A stretch of DNA of 64,000 nucleotides, taken from Rhizobium mongolense USDA 1844. Lineage in GTDB: Bacteria; Pseudomonadota; Alphaproteobacteria; Rhizobiales; Rhizobiaceae. Where the stretch lies: NCBI RefSeq assembly GCF_000419765.1, contig NZ_ATTQ01000009.1:1-64000 (forward strand), in the 5' to 3' direction. Shown in pieces: positions 1 to 9,455 of this stretch; positions within the stretch are counted from its first letter, which is position 1; every line of letters begins with the position of its first letter. The notes under the pieces are model-generated. The model saw nothing but the letters and a program-made list of their open reading frames with translations. It ran no database searches and was not told the DNA's origin. The translations under genes and the position numbers were made by a program.

Positions 1-276
1 CGCGGCTGGGGCAAGTCGGTGGTCATCGGGGTGGCCGGTGCCGGCCAGGAAATCTCCACCCGCCCGTTCCAGCTGGTCACCGGCCGCAGCTGGATGGGCA
101 CCGCCTTTGGCGGCGCGCGTGGCCGCACCGACGTGCCGAAGATCGTCGACTGGTACATGGAAGGAAGGATCCAGATCGATCCGATGATCACCCATACGAT
201 GCCGCTCGAAGACATCAACAAGGGATTCGAACTCATGCATTCCGGTCAAAGCATCCGCGGCGTGGTTGTCTACTAA
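1..276 (+). CDS. frmA: Class III alcohol dehydrogenase / S-(hydroxymethyl)glutathione dehydrogenase, C-terminal part
   Basis: The frame is open from the first base and encodes the last 91 residues of a roughly 370-residue zinc alcohol dehydrogenase; the 5' part lies outside the window. The end of the Rossmann domain ([13 protein letters not shown]), the [16 protein letters not shown] stretch and the closing SIRGVVVY are typical of class III enzymes, which oxidise S-hydroxymethylglutathione formed from formaldehyde and glutathione. Loss of the N-terminus means the zinc ligands cannot be checked. It sits in the same window as an H4MPT formaldehyde pathway, so two formaldehyde routes may coexist. 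The family is confident; class III rather than another zinc ADH is likely. Confidence 0.85.
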   Translation, partial: RGWGKSVVIGVAGAGQEISTRPFQLVTGRSWMGTAFGGARGRTDVPKIVDWYMEGRIQIDPMITHTMPLEDINKGFELMHSGQSIRGVVVY

Positions 277-368
277 TCCTGGCGAAGGGATGGCGCCCTA
301 ACACCGGCATTCGGTTCGAAGCAGGCGGCCGCCCGCCACTCATTTCTCTTCGCGAGGCATCGGTCAAC

Positions 369-1568
369 TCACCGATGCCTCTCGTCCTGCGATACGGCTT
401 CGAGCATCCCGAGGATCGAATAGGCGGCCTTAATCCGCTCAGGGATGGGATAGTTACGGTTGGCAAGCAGGACTACGCCGATCCGGCGCGTTGGCACGAA
501 CGCGGCATAGGTTCCAAAGCCACCGGTGGAACCCGTCTTATTGAAAAACACGTCCTGGGCTGGCTTTTGTGGCGGCACCAGCGGGGCCACCGCGTGAGGC
601 TTCATCGCCATGTCGGAAGAGTTGCCAGCGAGGAGTGTATCCAGTGCTGCCGGCCAGGCATAGAGCTCCCACCCCAGGGACTGGAACATATCGCCTGTCC
701 GATAATAGCCGGTCTGGGTTGCGCCAATCGCTTTCTGCAGCGAAGGTTCGAGCCCAGAGGGATCTATATTCGCCTCGACGAAGCGCAACAGGTCGGCCGC
801 AGTCGTCTTGACCCCGTAGGCCTGTGCATCGAGCGCTCCTGGGCTTACTCGCACGGGGTTGTTCGCCTTGTTGTAGCCGAAGGCGTAATCTCCCATTTCC
901 GCCTCTGGGACGCGGATATAGCTGTTGGTGAGACCAAGTGCAGGAAAGAGGGTGCCCTCCATGAGCTCGGGGAAGGGCTTTTTCAGGCTCGCAGCTGCGA
1001 GGAATCCGAAGAGACCAATGCTGGGATTGGAGTAGACGCGATACGTGCCGGGTTCATAGCCAGGGCGCCATCCGCGGAAATAGCGCGTGAGCGTGCTGTT
1101 GTTAATGACCTCATCGGGAAACTGCAGCGGCAGACCTCCCGCCGTATAGGTACCCAGTTCGAGCACGGTGATATGATCGAAGGCGCTGCCTGCCACCTCC
1201 CGCCAATGCTCGCTCGCAGCATCGGAGAAGGCGAGCGCTCCTTTGGCCTCAGCATAGGCGCCGAGCGTGGCGGTCAAGGTTTTGCTGACGGAGCCGATCT
1301 CGAACAGCGTGTCAGCGGTGACGGGCGTTGCCTTTTCCTTGTCGGCGAGACCGTAGTTGAAAATAAACCGGCGGCCATCAACAGAGATGCCCACCGCCAT
1401 GCCGGCTACGTCGTTTGCGGTCATCAACGCCTTGACGGTCCGGTCGACCAGGGGCCTGATCCTGCCTTCAACGACGTCTGCCTCTGCACGGCAGGCAAGA
1501 AAGGTGCCGAAAAGGGAAAAACAGGCACCGGCGCAAACCGCATATGTCCTGCTGGATATTGTACTCAT
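369..1568 (-). CDS. ampC: Class C (AmpC-type) serine beta-lactamase
   Basis: A 399-residue protein with an N-terminal secretion signal (hydrophobic stretch about residues 8-25, ending near CRAEA), so it should act in the periplasm. It carries all three class C motifs: S93-V-S-K96 with the acylated serine, Y179-S-N181, and K344-T-G346. Length fits AmpC enzymes (about 380-400 residues), which hydrolyse cephalosporins. The start ATG has an AGGAG only 2 bases upstream, an unusually short spacing, but the signal peptide supports this start. No AmpR-type regulator is adjacent. A penicillin-binding esterase of the same fold is the main alternative. Confidence 0.85.
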   Translation of the reverse strand: MSTISSRTYAVCAGACFSLFGTFLACRAEADVVEGRIRPLVDRTVKALMTANDVAGMAVGISVDGRRFIFNYGLADKEKATPVTADTLFEIGSVSKTLTATLGAYAEAKGALAFSDAASEHWREVAGSAFDHITVLELGTYTAGGLPLQFPDEVINNSTLTRYFRGWRPGYEPGTYRVYSNPSIGLFGFLAAASLKKPFPELMEGTLFPALGLTNSYIRVPEAEMGDYAFGYNKANNPVRVSPGALDAQAYGVKTTAADLLRFVEANIDPSGLEPSLQKAIGATQTGYYRTGDMFQSLGWELYAWPAALDTLLAGNSSDMAMKPHAVAPLVPPQKPAQDVFFNKTGSTGGFGTYAAFVPTRRIGVVLLANRNYPIPERIKAAYSILGMLEAVSQDERHR

Positions 1569-1804
1569 AGCTCCTGGTATCCTCGCTTCAATGGGTCGCC
1601 CGCATTCCCGGAAGCGGGCTTGCGCAGTGTGAAAGGCCTGCAGCTGCGGTCACACGCGTTATCGCCAAGGCACACGCGGCCGCCCGCGGGCGCGACAACG
1701 GTATAGGCCGTCGTCAGCGCCCTGAACAACGAGGAAATCTCGCCTTAGGCATAAGAAAATCTAGGTCTGCCGATGGCTGTTGAAGCTCAGGTAACCCTCC
1801 GATT

Positions 1805-2209
1805 TTAACCGACGCTGCCCATATCCATGTAAGCCGGTTCGAAATCGTGTCCGTCCGGATCAGCAAAGCTGCGCAGGTACATGAATCCCAAATCCTGCGG
1901 CTCGCGGACATCCGCCTGGCCGCCTGATCTCGCGGCAGCCTCCACCATGGCATCGACCTCCTCGCGGCTGTCGCGAGACAGAGCGATCAGCATGCCGCTC
2001 GTCGCATGCGCGTCAGCAGTCGGCTTTGTTGTGAACGTCTGATAATAGCCATGTTGCAGAAGCTGGAACGTGATCGTTTCTGACCACACCATCGAGCTCG
2101 CATTTTCATTGGAGAACTGCTCGTTCTTGACGCAGCCGATGGCCTCGTAGAAAGCCGTCGCGGTTGCCAGGTCCTTCACCGGCAGGTTCAGAAAGATCAT
2201 TTTGGTCAT
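1805..2209 (-). CDS. VOC (glyoxalase/bleomycin-resistance) family protein
   Basis: A 134-residue single-domain VOC protein beginning MTKMIFLNLPVKDLATATAF, the first beta-alpha unit of the fold. The C-terminal SFADPDGHDFEPAY segment is where the second-module metal-ligand glutamate normally sits. A GAGAGGAG ribosome binding site precedes the ATG. It lies just downstream of the cupin gene on the same strand (24 bases), so the two probably form a small operon controlled from the TATCTT array. Substrate cannot be told from sequence; the subfamily is usually annotated only as VOC family protein. Confidence 0.85.
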   Translation of the reverse strand: MTKMIFLNLPVKDLATATAFYEAIGCVKNEQFSNENASSMVWSETITFQLLQHGYYQTFTTKPTADAHATSGMLIALSRDSREEVDAMVEAAARSGGQADVREPQDLGFMYLRSFADPDGHDFEPAYMDMGSVG

Positions 2210-2233
2210 TATCTTGCTCCTCTCAGAGATGGC

Positions 2234-2569
2234 TTAAACAAAGGTCTGCTCGAACGTCTGGCTCGGATGGATGCAGACGATCTCCAGCCGGCCAGTGCCG
2301 ACATTTTCGAAACGATGAGGAACGTTGGCGGGGCCAACAAGGATGTCGCCGGCAGAGCCGCGCGTCTTATCATTGCCAACCGTGAACTCGGCCTCCCCCT
2401 TTCGAACCACCCAGGTCTCGGCATAAGGATGAACATGCAGCTCCGGGCCGCGGCCCGGATCCGCGTCCACGACAAAAAGCGATACCTCGCTGCCGAAGTG
2501 ACGACCTTCGAAGCGGACAGTACGGCCCGTGCCTGGTTCGGGTTGCTGATAGCGATAAACCGAAAACAT
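2234..2569 (-). CDS. Small cupin-domain protein
   Basis: A 111-residue single cupin barrel. Metal ligands are visible in the first cupin motif (H45-x-H47 and E51) and in the second (H85 in NVPHRF). The ATG at 2569 is preferred over the longer frame because an AGGAG lies 6 bases upstream. The gene is divergent from the MarR-family regulator at 2720, and the intervening DNA carries several TATCTT/AAGATA half-sites, so it is probably a regulatory target. The reaction is unknown; small cupins include metal-dependent oxygenases, isomerases and sugar or signal binding proteins. Confidence 0.85.
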   Translation of the reverse strand: MFSVYRYQQPEPGTGRTVRFEGRHFGSEVSLFVVDADPGRGPELHVHPYAETWVVRKGEAEFTVGNDKTRGSAGDILVGPANVPHRFENVGTGRLEIVCIHPSQTFEQTFV

Positions 2570-2596
2570 CCTGATCTCCTTCAACCGTTCGCAGTT

Positions 2597-2670
2597 ATCT
2601 TCTCAAGAAGACATATTGGAAAACTATCTTCTCGGCAAGATAAATATCTTCCCGCAAAGATATCTTTGCG
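2597..2670. promoter_or_regulatory. Array of palindromic TATCTT/AAGATA operators between cupin gene and MarR gene
   Basis: Overlapping dyads fill the divergent promoter region: TCTTCT-CA-AGAAGA at 2599-2612, TATCTT-N6-AAGATA at 2625-2642, TATCTT-N6-AAGATA at 2645-2662, and a perfect 18-bp palindrome CGCAAAGATATCTTTGCG at 2653-2670. MarR-family dimers bind dyads of about this size, so the divergent regulator at 2720 is the likely ligand. This is inference; the repeats are seen directly. Confidence 0.7.
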
Positions 2671-2719
2671 ACTGAGGCCCCATGGTGTATGGAACAGCAC
2701 GACGAAGCAAACGAGGATC

Positions 2720-3277
2720 ATGCGGGTGGCGCCAGACAACAACCGCGGGTCAAAGGAGGGCACTGTCGAAGACCATGTCGACCGGCTCCGCGCACAATGG
2801 GCCTGCGAATTGCCGGACATCGAAACCGAGCCGATGGCGATTCTTGGACGCGCGAAACGGCTAACAAACCTGGTGGCCCTCTCCATTGAGGAGACCTTTG
2901 CCAAGTTCGGCCTCGATCGCGGCGAGTTCGACGTCATCGCGACCCTGCGCAGATCTGGACCACCCTACCAGCTGACGCCGACGGCAATGTATACGACGCT
3001 TATGCTGTCTTCCGGCGGACTGACGCACCGCCTCGATCGGCTGGAAAAGGCTGGTCTGATTGTACGCGAAAAATCCGCCCGCGACGGGCGAAGTGTTGTC
3101 GTTTGTCTGACCGCAACGGGCATCACGCTAGCCGAAAAGGCGTTTCGCGCGGATATGGCCAGTGAACTCGTGTTCCTGGAAGGTTTGGATGTCGAAGAGC
3201 GCGCGGCCCTGGCCGCCCTGCTGCGCAAGCTGGTCATGAGTATAGAGGCAGGCCCGAGTGATGAAGCAACCTCATGA
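2720..3277 (+). CDS. MarR-family transcriptional regulator
   Basis: A 185-residue protein with a winged helix-turn-helix. The recognition region runs through LTPTAMYTTLMLSSGGLTHR and the wing contains the MarR signature KSARDGRSVVVCLTATG, roughly residues 85-140. The frame is open far upstream but that part overlaps the cupin gene antisense and the operator array, so the ATG at 2720 is taken as start. It is divergent from the cupin and VOC genes, the classic arrangement for a MarR repressor of a neighbouring detoxification or catabolic operon. The ligand is unknown. Confidence 0.85.
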   Translation: MRVAPDNNRGSKEGTVEDHVDRLRAQWACELPDIETEPMAILGRAKRLTNLVALSIEETFAKFGLDRGEFDVIATLRRSGPPYQLTPTAMYTTLMLSSGGLTHRLDRLEKAGLIVREKSARDGRSVVVCLTATGITLAEKAFRADMASELVFLEGLDVEERAALAALLRKLVMSIEAGPSDEATS

Positions 3278-3464
3278 TCTCGATGTCGCGCCGGCATAAG
3301 AAACTCACGCTCAGCATGGCAGCCGCCGATGAAATTAAAACCGAGGCCTTCGCGTTGGAAGTGATCTAAGCTGTGGTGATTGCGCGTAATGTCGGTCCGG
3401 ACACCGGCGGCGCTCGAGCCGATCGTCGCCGCGATCCTTCACTGGAAGCGGTTGCGCTTATACC

Positions 3465-4475
3465 CTAATCCTGTGTCCACACCGAAAACGCCTCGGGCAG
3501 TATGTTCGACCCGCAGATCACCGTGACCACCCGCTTGCCGCGGTATCGCGAGGGATCTTCCAGGATTGCTGCAACGCCAAGCGCGGCCGATGGCTCGACC
3601 ACGAGGCCGGCGTGCCGATGGAGCAGGCGCATGCCCGCCTTGATGCTTGCCTCCTCAACCAGCGGCACGTGATTGGCGACGGCGAGCAGGTCCTGAAGGA
3701 CTGCCGCGATTGGGAATCGGCCGGCGACACCGTCGGCGATTGTATCGGCGCGGTCGGTGGTGACGACTGATCGCGCCCGCCAGGACAGGGCCATGGCGGG
3801 CGCCCCGCTCGGCTGGATGCACACCACCTCCGTTGCCGGCGACAGGCACTTGAAAACGTGGCCAACGCCGGTGGCGAGCGCACCGCCGCCGAGCGCGAGC
3901 AGGATCGTGTCTATGCGGCCGAAGCCTTCGACAAGCTCCAGCCCGATGGTGCCCGCGCCTTCGCAGGTGTCGAGGTTCTCGCTGTCCTCCACGAGTAAAG
4001 CGTTGCCGCTGGCCGCGATCTCGCGAGCGCGCTTTCGCGCGTCCTCGATGTCGCCCTCGACAAGTTCGACGGCGGCTCCGAGCCGGCGAATGTGATCGAT
4101 CTTCGCGGCATTGGCGCTTGTGGCGGCGACCACTGTCACGCCAATACCGCGTTCCCGCCCACTATATGCGAGCGCCTGCCCGAGATTGCCGGCGCTGGCG
4201 CAGACCGAAGCCTGAGGTTCAGCGCTTCTTGCGAGGCGGGACATTGCGACCTCGGTCCCACGTCCCTTGAAGCATCGGATCGGGTTTGCGGTCTCAAGTT
4301 TGATGACGAGTTCGCAGCCCAGAAGATCGCCAAGAGACGGACAGCCGAATTGGGGCGTGTCGCGAAACGTCCGTGAGATTTGTTCCCTCGCCTCAAAGAT
4401 GCGCCTAAGGTCCAGCCTGGTGTCTGGTTGCCTGGCTTCCCGGGATGCTGCGGGTGTTTCACTGACAGGCTGCAT
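3465..4475 (-). CDS. PLP-dependent threonine dehydratase-like enzyme (fold type II)
   Basis: A 336-residue protein of the serine/threonine dehydratase group. The Schiff-base lysine is K70 in CFKGRGTE and the phosphate-binding glycine loop is LGGGALATG. No C-terminal ACT regulatory domain is present, as in catabolic dehydratases. The start at 4475 is chosen for its GGAGGA ribosome binding site; the longer frame would run into the inverted repeat. It is divergent from an XRE-cupin regulator. EutB-like enzymes of ectoine use belong to the same family, but no other eut gene is nearby. Substrate unresolved: threonine, serine or a related hydroxy amino acid. Confidence 0.85.
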   Translation of the reverse strand: MQPVSETPAASREARQPDTRLDLRRIFEAREQISRTFRDTPQFGCPSLGDLLGCELVIKLETANPIRCFKGRGTEVAMSRLARSAEPQASVCASAGNLGQALAYSGRERGIGVTVVAATSANAAKIDHIRRLGAAVELVEGDIEDARKRAREIAASGNALLVEDSENLDTCEGAGTIGLELVEGFGRIDTILLALGGGALATGVGHVFKCLSPATEVVCIQPSGAPAMALSWRARSVVTTDRADTIADGVAGRFPIAAVLQDLLAVANHVPLVEEASIKAGMRLLHRHAGLVVEPSAALGVAAILEDPSRYRGKRVVTVICGSNILPEAFSVWTQD

Positions 4476-4507
4476 GTGACATCCTCCGACGCTGTTGCTG
4501 CAGTTGC

Positions 4508-4560
4508 GCATTTGTGCGTTATAGCGCACGTTGGAAGTATACGCTATAACGTACAAATGC
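4508..4560. promoter_or_regulatory. Long inverted repeat, likely operator of the XRE-cupin regulator
   Basis: Two 19-base arms, GCATTTGTGCGTTATAGCG at 4508-4526 and its complement at 4542-4560, match at 18 of 19 positions with 15 bases between them. Each arm holds a CGTTATAGCG core. The repeat covers the divergent promoter region and the right arm reaches to 15 bases before the regulator start at 4575. Autoregulation and control of the PLP enzyme is the natural inference. Confidence 0.7.
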
Positions 4561-4574
4561 GAGGACAGTCACAA

Positions 4575-5180
4575 ATGAGGTCCATCAGTCCCGTTGACAC
4601 GGGCAAGCTACTGAAATCGATCAGGCACGACCTTGGATGGAGCCTCGACAAGACTGCAGAGCGTACTGGAGTGAGCAAGGCTATGCTGGGCCAGATCGAG
4701 CGCGGCGAATCCACGCCGACGGTCGCGACGCTTTGGAAGATCGCGACGGGCTTGCGGGTTCCGATGACCACCCTGCTTGAGCCGGATCGCGAAGTAGGCG
4801 ATGTGTTGCTTTTGCGTGACGCCAGTCGTCTCCGGGTGCGCCCGTCGGAGGAAGGGATGCAACGCGCATTGTTGTTCCCTTATGAGACCCGGTTCGGCTT
4901 TGAACTCTATGAACTGACCTTCGCGCCCGACTTCGAGAGTATCTCAGAGCCGCATGACATCGGGGTTGTGGAGCATGTGACCGTCCTGCGCGGGGAGATC
5001 GAATTGCTCGTGGAGGAAGAGTGGAGACGGGTCGAGCAAGGGCAGTCGCTGAGGTTCCCTGCCGACCGCCGCCATGGCTACCGCAATCGGACGCAAAGTG
5101 AGACTGTTGTCATGGATTTAATCCACTATCGGTTCATTCCGCAGAATATCGCGGGACGCAAAACGCAAGCGGGTTCTTGA
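4575..5180 (+). CDS. XRE-family regulator with C-terminal cupin domain
   Basis: A 201-residue regulator. The helix-turn-helix lies at about residues 10-65 (SLDKTAERTGVSKAMLGQIE is the two-helix core). A cupin sensor domain follows at about residues 115-190 (EHVTVLRGEIELLVEEEWRR). The start at 4575 has GAGGAC 9 bases upstream. In this family the cupin usually binds a small-molecule effector and the HTH represses a divergent metabolic gene, here the dehydratase-like enzyme. The ligand is not evident. Confidence 0.88.
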   Translation: MRSISPVDTGKLLKSIRHDLGWSLDKTAERTGVSKAMLGQIERGESTPTVATLWKIATGLRVPMTTLLEPDREVGDVLLLRDASRLRVRPSEEGMQRALLFPYETRFGFELYELTFAPDFESISEPHDIGVVEHVTVLRGEIELLVEEEWRRVEQGQSLRFPADRRHGYRNRTQSETVVMDLIHYRFIPQNIAGRKTQAGS

Positions 5181-5464
5181 TCGAGGCGTCGCGACCTGCA
5201 TCTTCACTCAGATAGCGGGGCCAAACGCCTGTGACGTGAGCGATCCATCCCTGGACGCCCAGCTCGGGCCGAAGCCTCCACAAAATCGGCTTAGACGTCT
5301 TCCCAGGGAACGGTATCGAGCCGATCGGCTCCCGCCGCCGTGATCAAGCGCGCGACTGCGAACCGGACCGGTAGCACAAGGCAAGTCGCCGCTAATGGCG
5401 CCTTTCGGACCGCGCAGGTCAGCGCAATTTGAGCCATTGCCTGACGAAAGCCGCGGGAAGACCC

Positions 5465-5656
5465 TCAGCTCTCGAGATCGTGCGGCATGTGAAAGCCTTC
5501 GGGTAGGGCCCCGAATGTTTCAAGATCTTGAACTGCCGCCGGCTTCTTGTGCTCGCCTTTGACCGCGCATGCTGCCAATACCGCCCTCAGTGCGATAGGG
5601 CGGTAATGCTCCAGAAGTTCGTCAGAACCTTCTTCGGATTTCGGTTCCGTGGACAT
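5465..5656 (-). CDS. Hypothetical small protein downstream of putA
   Basis: A 63-residue reading frame starting MSTEPKSEEGSDELLEHY and ending PHDLES, with a GGAG about 10 bases before the ATG. It follows putA on the same strand after about 80 bases, so it could be cotranscribed. No known domain, signal peptide or membrane segment is recognised; it is mildly acidic. The longer frame up to 5716 lacks support. Its amino acid composition looks protein-like, but this is a weak call. Confidence 0.45.
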   Translation of the reverse strand: MSTEPKSEEGSDELLEHYRPIALRAVLAACAVKGEHKKPAAVQDLETFGALPEGFHMPHDLES

Positions 5657-5734
5657 GGTCGTTCTCAACTCCAAAATTGCGGTGGCGGAAGCGGTCGCGC
5701 GGTCTGATCCGGACACGCGCGGCAGTTCCCCGTG

Positions 5735-8700
5735 TCAGCCAATCGTCATGAGGCTTGCATTGCCGCCGGCCGCAGCCGTGTTGATCGAAATCGAAACCTC
5801 TTCCAGCAGCCAATTAAGGCAATATGCCTCGTGATCTTTTGCGAGTTCATCGGTCGTGGCCGACTGAACGAGGACAAGAGGACCCTTCAAGGCCGCAATC
5901 CTTTTGTTGATCGAGCCAGTGCGTTCCACATCCCCTTCGACAAGGGCGCCCGAGAATGGTCCGTCGGATTCCCAATTCGAACTCCAGGAGACCCTAGCCA
6001 AAACGGACGCTGGAAGCGCGGTGAGGGCGATCTCAAGGTTCAACGCACGATCGATTACGATCTGGTTTCCGGTGGCCAATGCCGCCGCAAGCTGACGGAA
6101 AAGGCCCGTTGCCGTTGCCGGCGCAAGGAGGATCCGGCCCCTTGGATGAAGGGCATAGAGGTTTCGTTCGCCCACAGGTCCCGCCAGTTCCTTTTCGAGC
6201 CCGAGCGCGGAAATCGCGGCAAGCTCGCGCGCTGCTTCCGCTTCGGCGTTGTGGCCTTTCCGGCCCAGCCAGGATGCAAAATCGCGAAGCGCAGGGTCAG
6301 TATGGACCGAACTGTGTTGCGGCGGGACGGGCGCGCGCTGTACGAGACGGCCGATGTAGAGTGGCCCGCCCGCCTTGGGCCCCGTGCCGGACAAACCCCG
6401 TCCGCCGAAGGGCTGGACGCCGACCACCGCGCCGATGATGTTGCGGTTGACGTAGAGATTGCCCGCCTTCACCCGTCCCGTGACGTGCTCGATTGTCTCG
6501 TCCAGTCGCGTATGGAGCCCGAAAGTGAGGCCGTAACCGGAATTGTTGATATCGTCGATCAAGCGATCGAGATCTTCACGGCGATAGCGGATGACATGCA
6601 GTACAGGTCCGAACACTTCGCGCGTCAGGTCCGACATCTGCTTCAGTTCGATGATCGTCGGCGGAACGAAGGTGCCAAGAGCCGCAGTGTCGGGAAGCGG
6701 CAATTGCTCCACCTTGCAGCCGATTGAGCGCATCCGTTCGATGTGTTGGTCGATCTCGGCCTTTGCCTGCTCGGAAATCACCGGTCCGACGTCGATGTTG
6801 AGCCGGTCGGTGCGCCCGATCCTGAGCTCCTTCAACGCCCCCTTCAACATCGCGAGCGTCCTGTCGGCGACATCATCCTGGAGGCAAAGTACGCGCAAAG
6901 CCGAGCAACGCTGGCCGGCGCTGTCGAAGGCGGAGGCAATCACGTCGGCAACAACCTGCTCGGCGAGCGCCGAAGAATCCACGATCATCCCATTCTGTCC
7001 GCCCGTTTCCGCAATCAGTGGTATTGGTTTTCCGGCCGGCGAGAGGCGCTCACTGAGCTGGGCCTGGATTTGACGGGCGACCTCGGTCGAGCCGGTGAAC
7101 ATGACCCCTGCCGTTTCTGGGGCCGCCACCAGTGCAGCTCCGAGGCGGCCGCTGCCGGGCACGAACTGCAGCGCGCCGCGCGGTACGCCGGCTTCATGCA
7201 TGATTTTCACGCTTTCATAGGCGATGATCGGCGTGACGCCGGCGGGTTTTGCCATCACCGAATTGCCGGCGACGAGAGCGGCCGCCACCTGGCCCGTGAA
7301 AATCGCCAGCGGGAAATTCCAGGGGCTGATGCAGACGATCGCGCCGAGCGGTGCATGCGCTGGACCAAGCGTCTTGCGCGCCTGGTCGGCATAATAGCGC
7401 AGGAAGTCGATCGCTTCACGGACCTCGCCGACCGCGTTGGCGGCTGACTTGCCTGCTTCTCGCATGGCGATGGCCATCAGTATCTCGATGCGGGCCTGCA
7501 TTATGTCGGCGGCTCTATCAAGGCAGGCTGCTCGCTCACGAGGCGACAACGCAGCCCATTCCGCGACACCATCGGCAGCCATACGTGCAACTCTGGGCGC
7601 ATCGTCAACCCTGAGCTCCGTAACCTGACCCACGACATCGGAGTGATCGGCCGGATTGGCGATCGGTCGTGTCTCACCGTCCTGCGAGCCGTCGGCGAGT
7701 AACGGCATGGCATGGAAGTTTCGGGAAAGGGTGGCGGCGAGATGAGCGGAAAGCGCCGCCAAGGCTGCTTCATTCGATAGGTCAATCCCCTTCGAATTGA
7801 GCCGGTCCTTTCCGAAAAGCGCAGCCGGAAGTGCGATCTGGTCATGCGGCATGCCGACGACGGGCATGGCTTCGACGACGTCCACAGGGTCTGCAACAAG
7901 CTCATCGACCGACACGTTTGGATCAGAGATGCGGTTTACGAACGATGAGTTTGCGCCGTTTTCGAGAAGGCGGCGGACGAGATAGGCGAGCAAGGTCTCA
8001 TGCGTGCCGACTGGCGCATAGATGCGGCACGGACGATTAAGCTTGGCCTTGCCTACGACCTCGTCATAGAGCGGTTCGCCCATGCCGTGCAGGCATTGGA
8101 ACTCGTATTTTCCAACCTGAAACTCCGGACCGGCCAGATGATATATCGTCGCAAGCGTTTGCGCGTTGTGGGTGGCAAACTGCGGGAAGACTAAATCGAC
8201 GGCAGCGAGCAGCTTGCGCGCACAGGCAATGTAGGAAACGTCGGTATGAACCTTGCGGGTGAAGACGGGAAAGTCTTCAAGGCCGTCGAGCTGCGCGCGT
8301 TTGATTTCGGCATCCCAGTAGGCGCCCTTGACCAGCCGCACCATTATCCGGCGACCGGAACGGCGGGCAAGATCAATGATGTAGTCGAGGACGAACGGGC
8401 AGCGCTTGCCATAGGCCTGCACCACGAAACCCAGGCCGTTCCAGCCGCTGAGGTCCTGGTCGAGGCTCAATTCTTCGAGCAGGTCGAGAGAGAGTTCGAG
8501 CCTGTCGGCCTCCTCGGCGTCGATGTTGAGACCGATGTCGTACTTCTTTGCCAGGAGCGCGAGCTGCTTTACCCGCGGCAGCAATTCGCCCATCACGCGG
8601 GCCGCCTGAGCGCGGACGTAACGTGGATGAAGAGCCGAGAGTTTGATGGATATTCCTGGCCCTTCATATATGCCGCGGCCATTGGAGGCCTTGCCGATCG

Positions 8701-9442
8701 CATGGATCGCTGCCTCGTAGTCGCGAAAATAGCGTTCTGCATCCACAGCAGTTGTGGCGGCTTCCCCAAGCATGTCATAGGAGTAGCGGAAGCCGCGGGC
8801 TTCGAGCGGCCGGGCGCGCTTCAGCGCCTCGTCGATCGTCTCGCCGGTGACGAACTGTTCGCCCATCATGCGCATCGCCATGTCGACGCCACGGCGGATC
8901 ACAGGCTCGCCGGCACGCGCGATGAGCCGCGTAAGCGCTGCAGCCAGGCTGCGGTCGTTGACGGTGGACGTCAGTTTGCCGGTGACCACCAGGCCCCAGG
9001 TCGCGGCATTCACAAACATCGACTTCGTGCCGCCCAGATGCGACTTCCAGTCTCCCTCGGCGATCTTGTCGCGGATCAGTGCGTCGCGGGTTTCAGCGTC
9101 GGGGATGCGCAGCAGGGCTTCGGCAAGGCACATGAGGGCGACGCCCTCCTGGCTTGAGAGAGAATATTCATGAACAAGCCCCTCGACCCCGGTACCCTTG
9201 TGCTTGGCACGCAGGGCTTCGATGAGCCTGCGCGCGGTCTTAGCCGCATCGGCCTTCGCAGAGGAAGGCGACCGTGCCGCTTCTACGAGGGGAGGAAGGC
9301 ATTCGGGCTCGGGACGACGATACGCCGCGGTGATCGCCTGCCGCAGGGGCGTCTGTGCTCTGATTGGTGGTGCAAACAGTGAAAAAGGCACCGGGTTCGG
9401 CAAAGTGTTGTCCTTGAGGATTTTGTTGGATTGGCTCGACAT
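5735..9442 (-). CDS. putA: Bifunctional proline dehydrogenase / 1-pyrroline-5-carboxylate dehydrogenase PutA
   Basis: A 1,235-residue enzyme that oxidises proline to glutamate in two steps with internal transfer of the intermediate. The FAD-dependent proline dehydrogenase barrel covers about residues 100-500 ([25 protein letters not shown] and [20 protein letters not shown] are landmarks). The NAD-dependent aldehyde dehydrogenase domain covers about 550-1000, with [18 protein letters not shown] and the catalytic cysteine in [10 protein letters not shown]. The E. coli-type N-terminal ribbon-helix-helix domain is missing, so this PutA should not be its own repressor. That role fits the Lrp-type regulator at 10130, which is divergent across a gdh remnant. 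Confidence 0.97.
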   Translation of the reverse strand: MSSQSNKILKDNTLPNPVPFSLFAPPIRAQTPLRQAITAAYRRPEPECLPPLVEAARSPSSAKADAAKTARRLIEALRAKHKGTGVEGLVHEYSLSSQEGVALMCLAEALLRIPDAETRDALIRDKIAEGDWKSHLGGTKSMFVNAATWGLVVTGKLTSTVNDRSLAAALTRLIARAGEPVIRRGVDMAMRMMGEQFVTGETIDEALKRARPLEARGFRYSYDMLGEAATTAVDAERYFRDYEAAIHAIGKASNGRGIYEGPGISIKLSALHPRYVRAQAARVMGELLPRVKQLALLAKKYDIGLNIDAEEADRLELSLDLLEELSLDQDLSGWNGLGFVVQAYGKRCPFVLDYIIDLARRSGRRIMVRLVKGAYWDAEIKRAQLDGLEDFPVFTRKVHTDVSYIACARKLLAAVDLVFPQFATHNAQTLATIYHLAGPEFQVGKYEFQCLHGMGEPLYDEVVGKAKLNRPCRIYAPVGTHETLLAYLVRRLLENGANSSFVNRISDPNVSVDELVADPVDVVEAMPVVGMPHDQIALPAALFGKDRLNSKGIDLSNEAALAALSAHLAATLSRNFHAMPLLADGSQDGETRPIANPADHSDVVGQVTELRVDDAPRVARMAADGVAEWAALSPRERAACLDRAADIMQARIEILMAIAMREAGKSAANAVGEVREAIDFLRYYADQARKTLGPAHAPLGAIVCISPWNFPLAIFTGQVAAALVAGNSVMAKPAGVTPIIAYESVKIMHEAGVPRGALQFVPGSGRLGAALVAAPETAGVMFTGSTEVARQIQAQLSERLSPAGKPIPLIAETGGQNGMIVDSSALAEQVVADVIASAFDSAGQRCSALRVLCLQDDVADRTLAMLKGALKELRIGRTDRLNIDVGPVISEQAKAEIDQHIERMRSIGCKVEQLPLPDTAALGTFVPPTIIELKQMSDLTREVFGPVLHVIRYRREDLDRLIDDINNSGYGLTFGLHTRLDETIEHVTGRVKAGNLYVNRNIIGAVVGVQPFGGRGLSGTGPKAGGPLYIGRLVQRAPVPPQHSSVHTDPALRDFASWLGRKGHNAEAEAARELAAISALGLEKELAGPVGERNLYALHPRGRILLAPATATGLFRQLAAALATGNQIVIDRALNLEIALTALPASVLARVSWSSNWESDGPFSGALVEGDVERTGSINKRIAALKGPLVLVQSATTDELAKDHEAYCLNWLLEEVSISINTAAAGGNASLMTIG

Positions 9443-9455
9443 TTTGGTGCCTTTC

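Noticed and set aside
375-1706. Long plus-strand open frame of 443 codons
   Set aside because: It is antisense to the class C beta-lactamase, which has a signal peptide and all catalytic motifs; the plus-strand product has no recognisable domain.
8246-9157. Plus-strand frame of 303 codons within putA
   Set aside because: Antisense to the proline dehydrogenase domain; no domain of its own.
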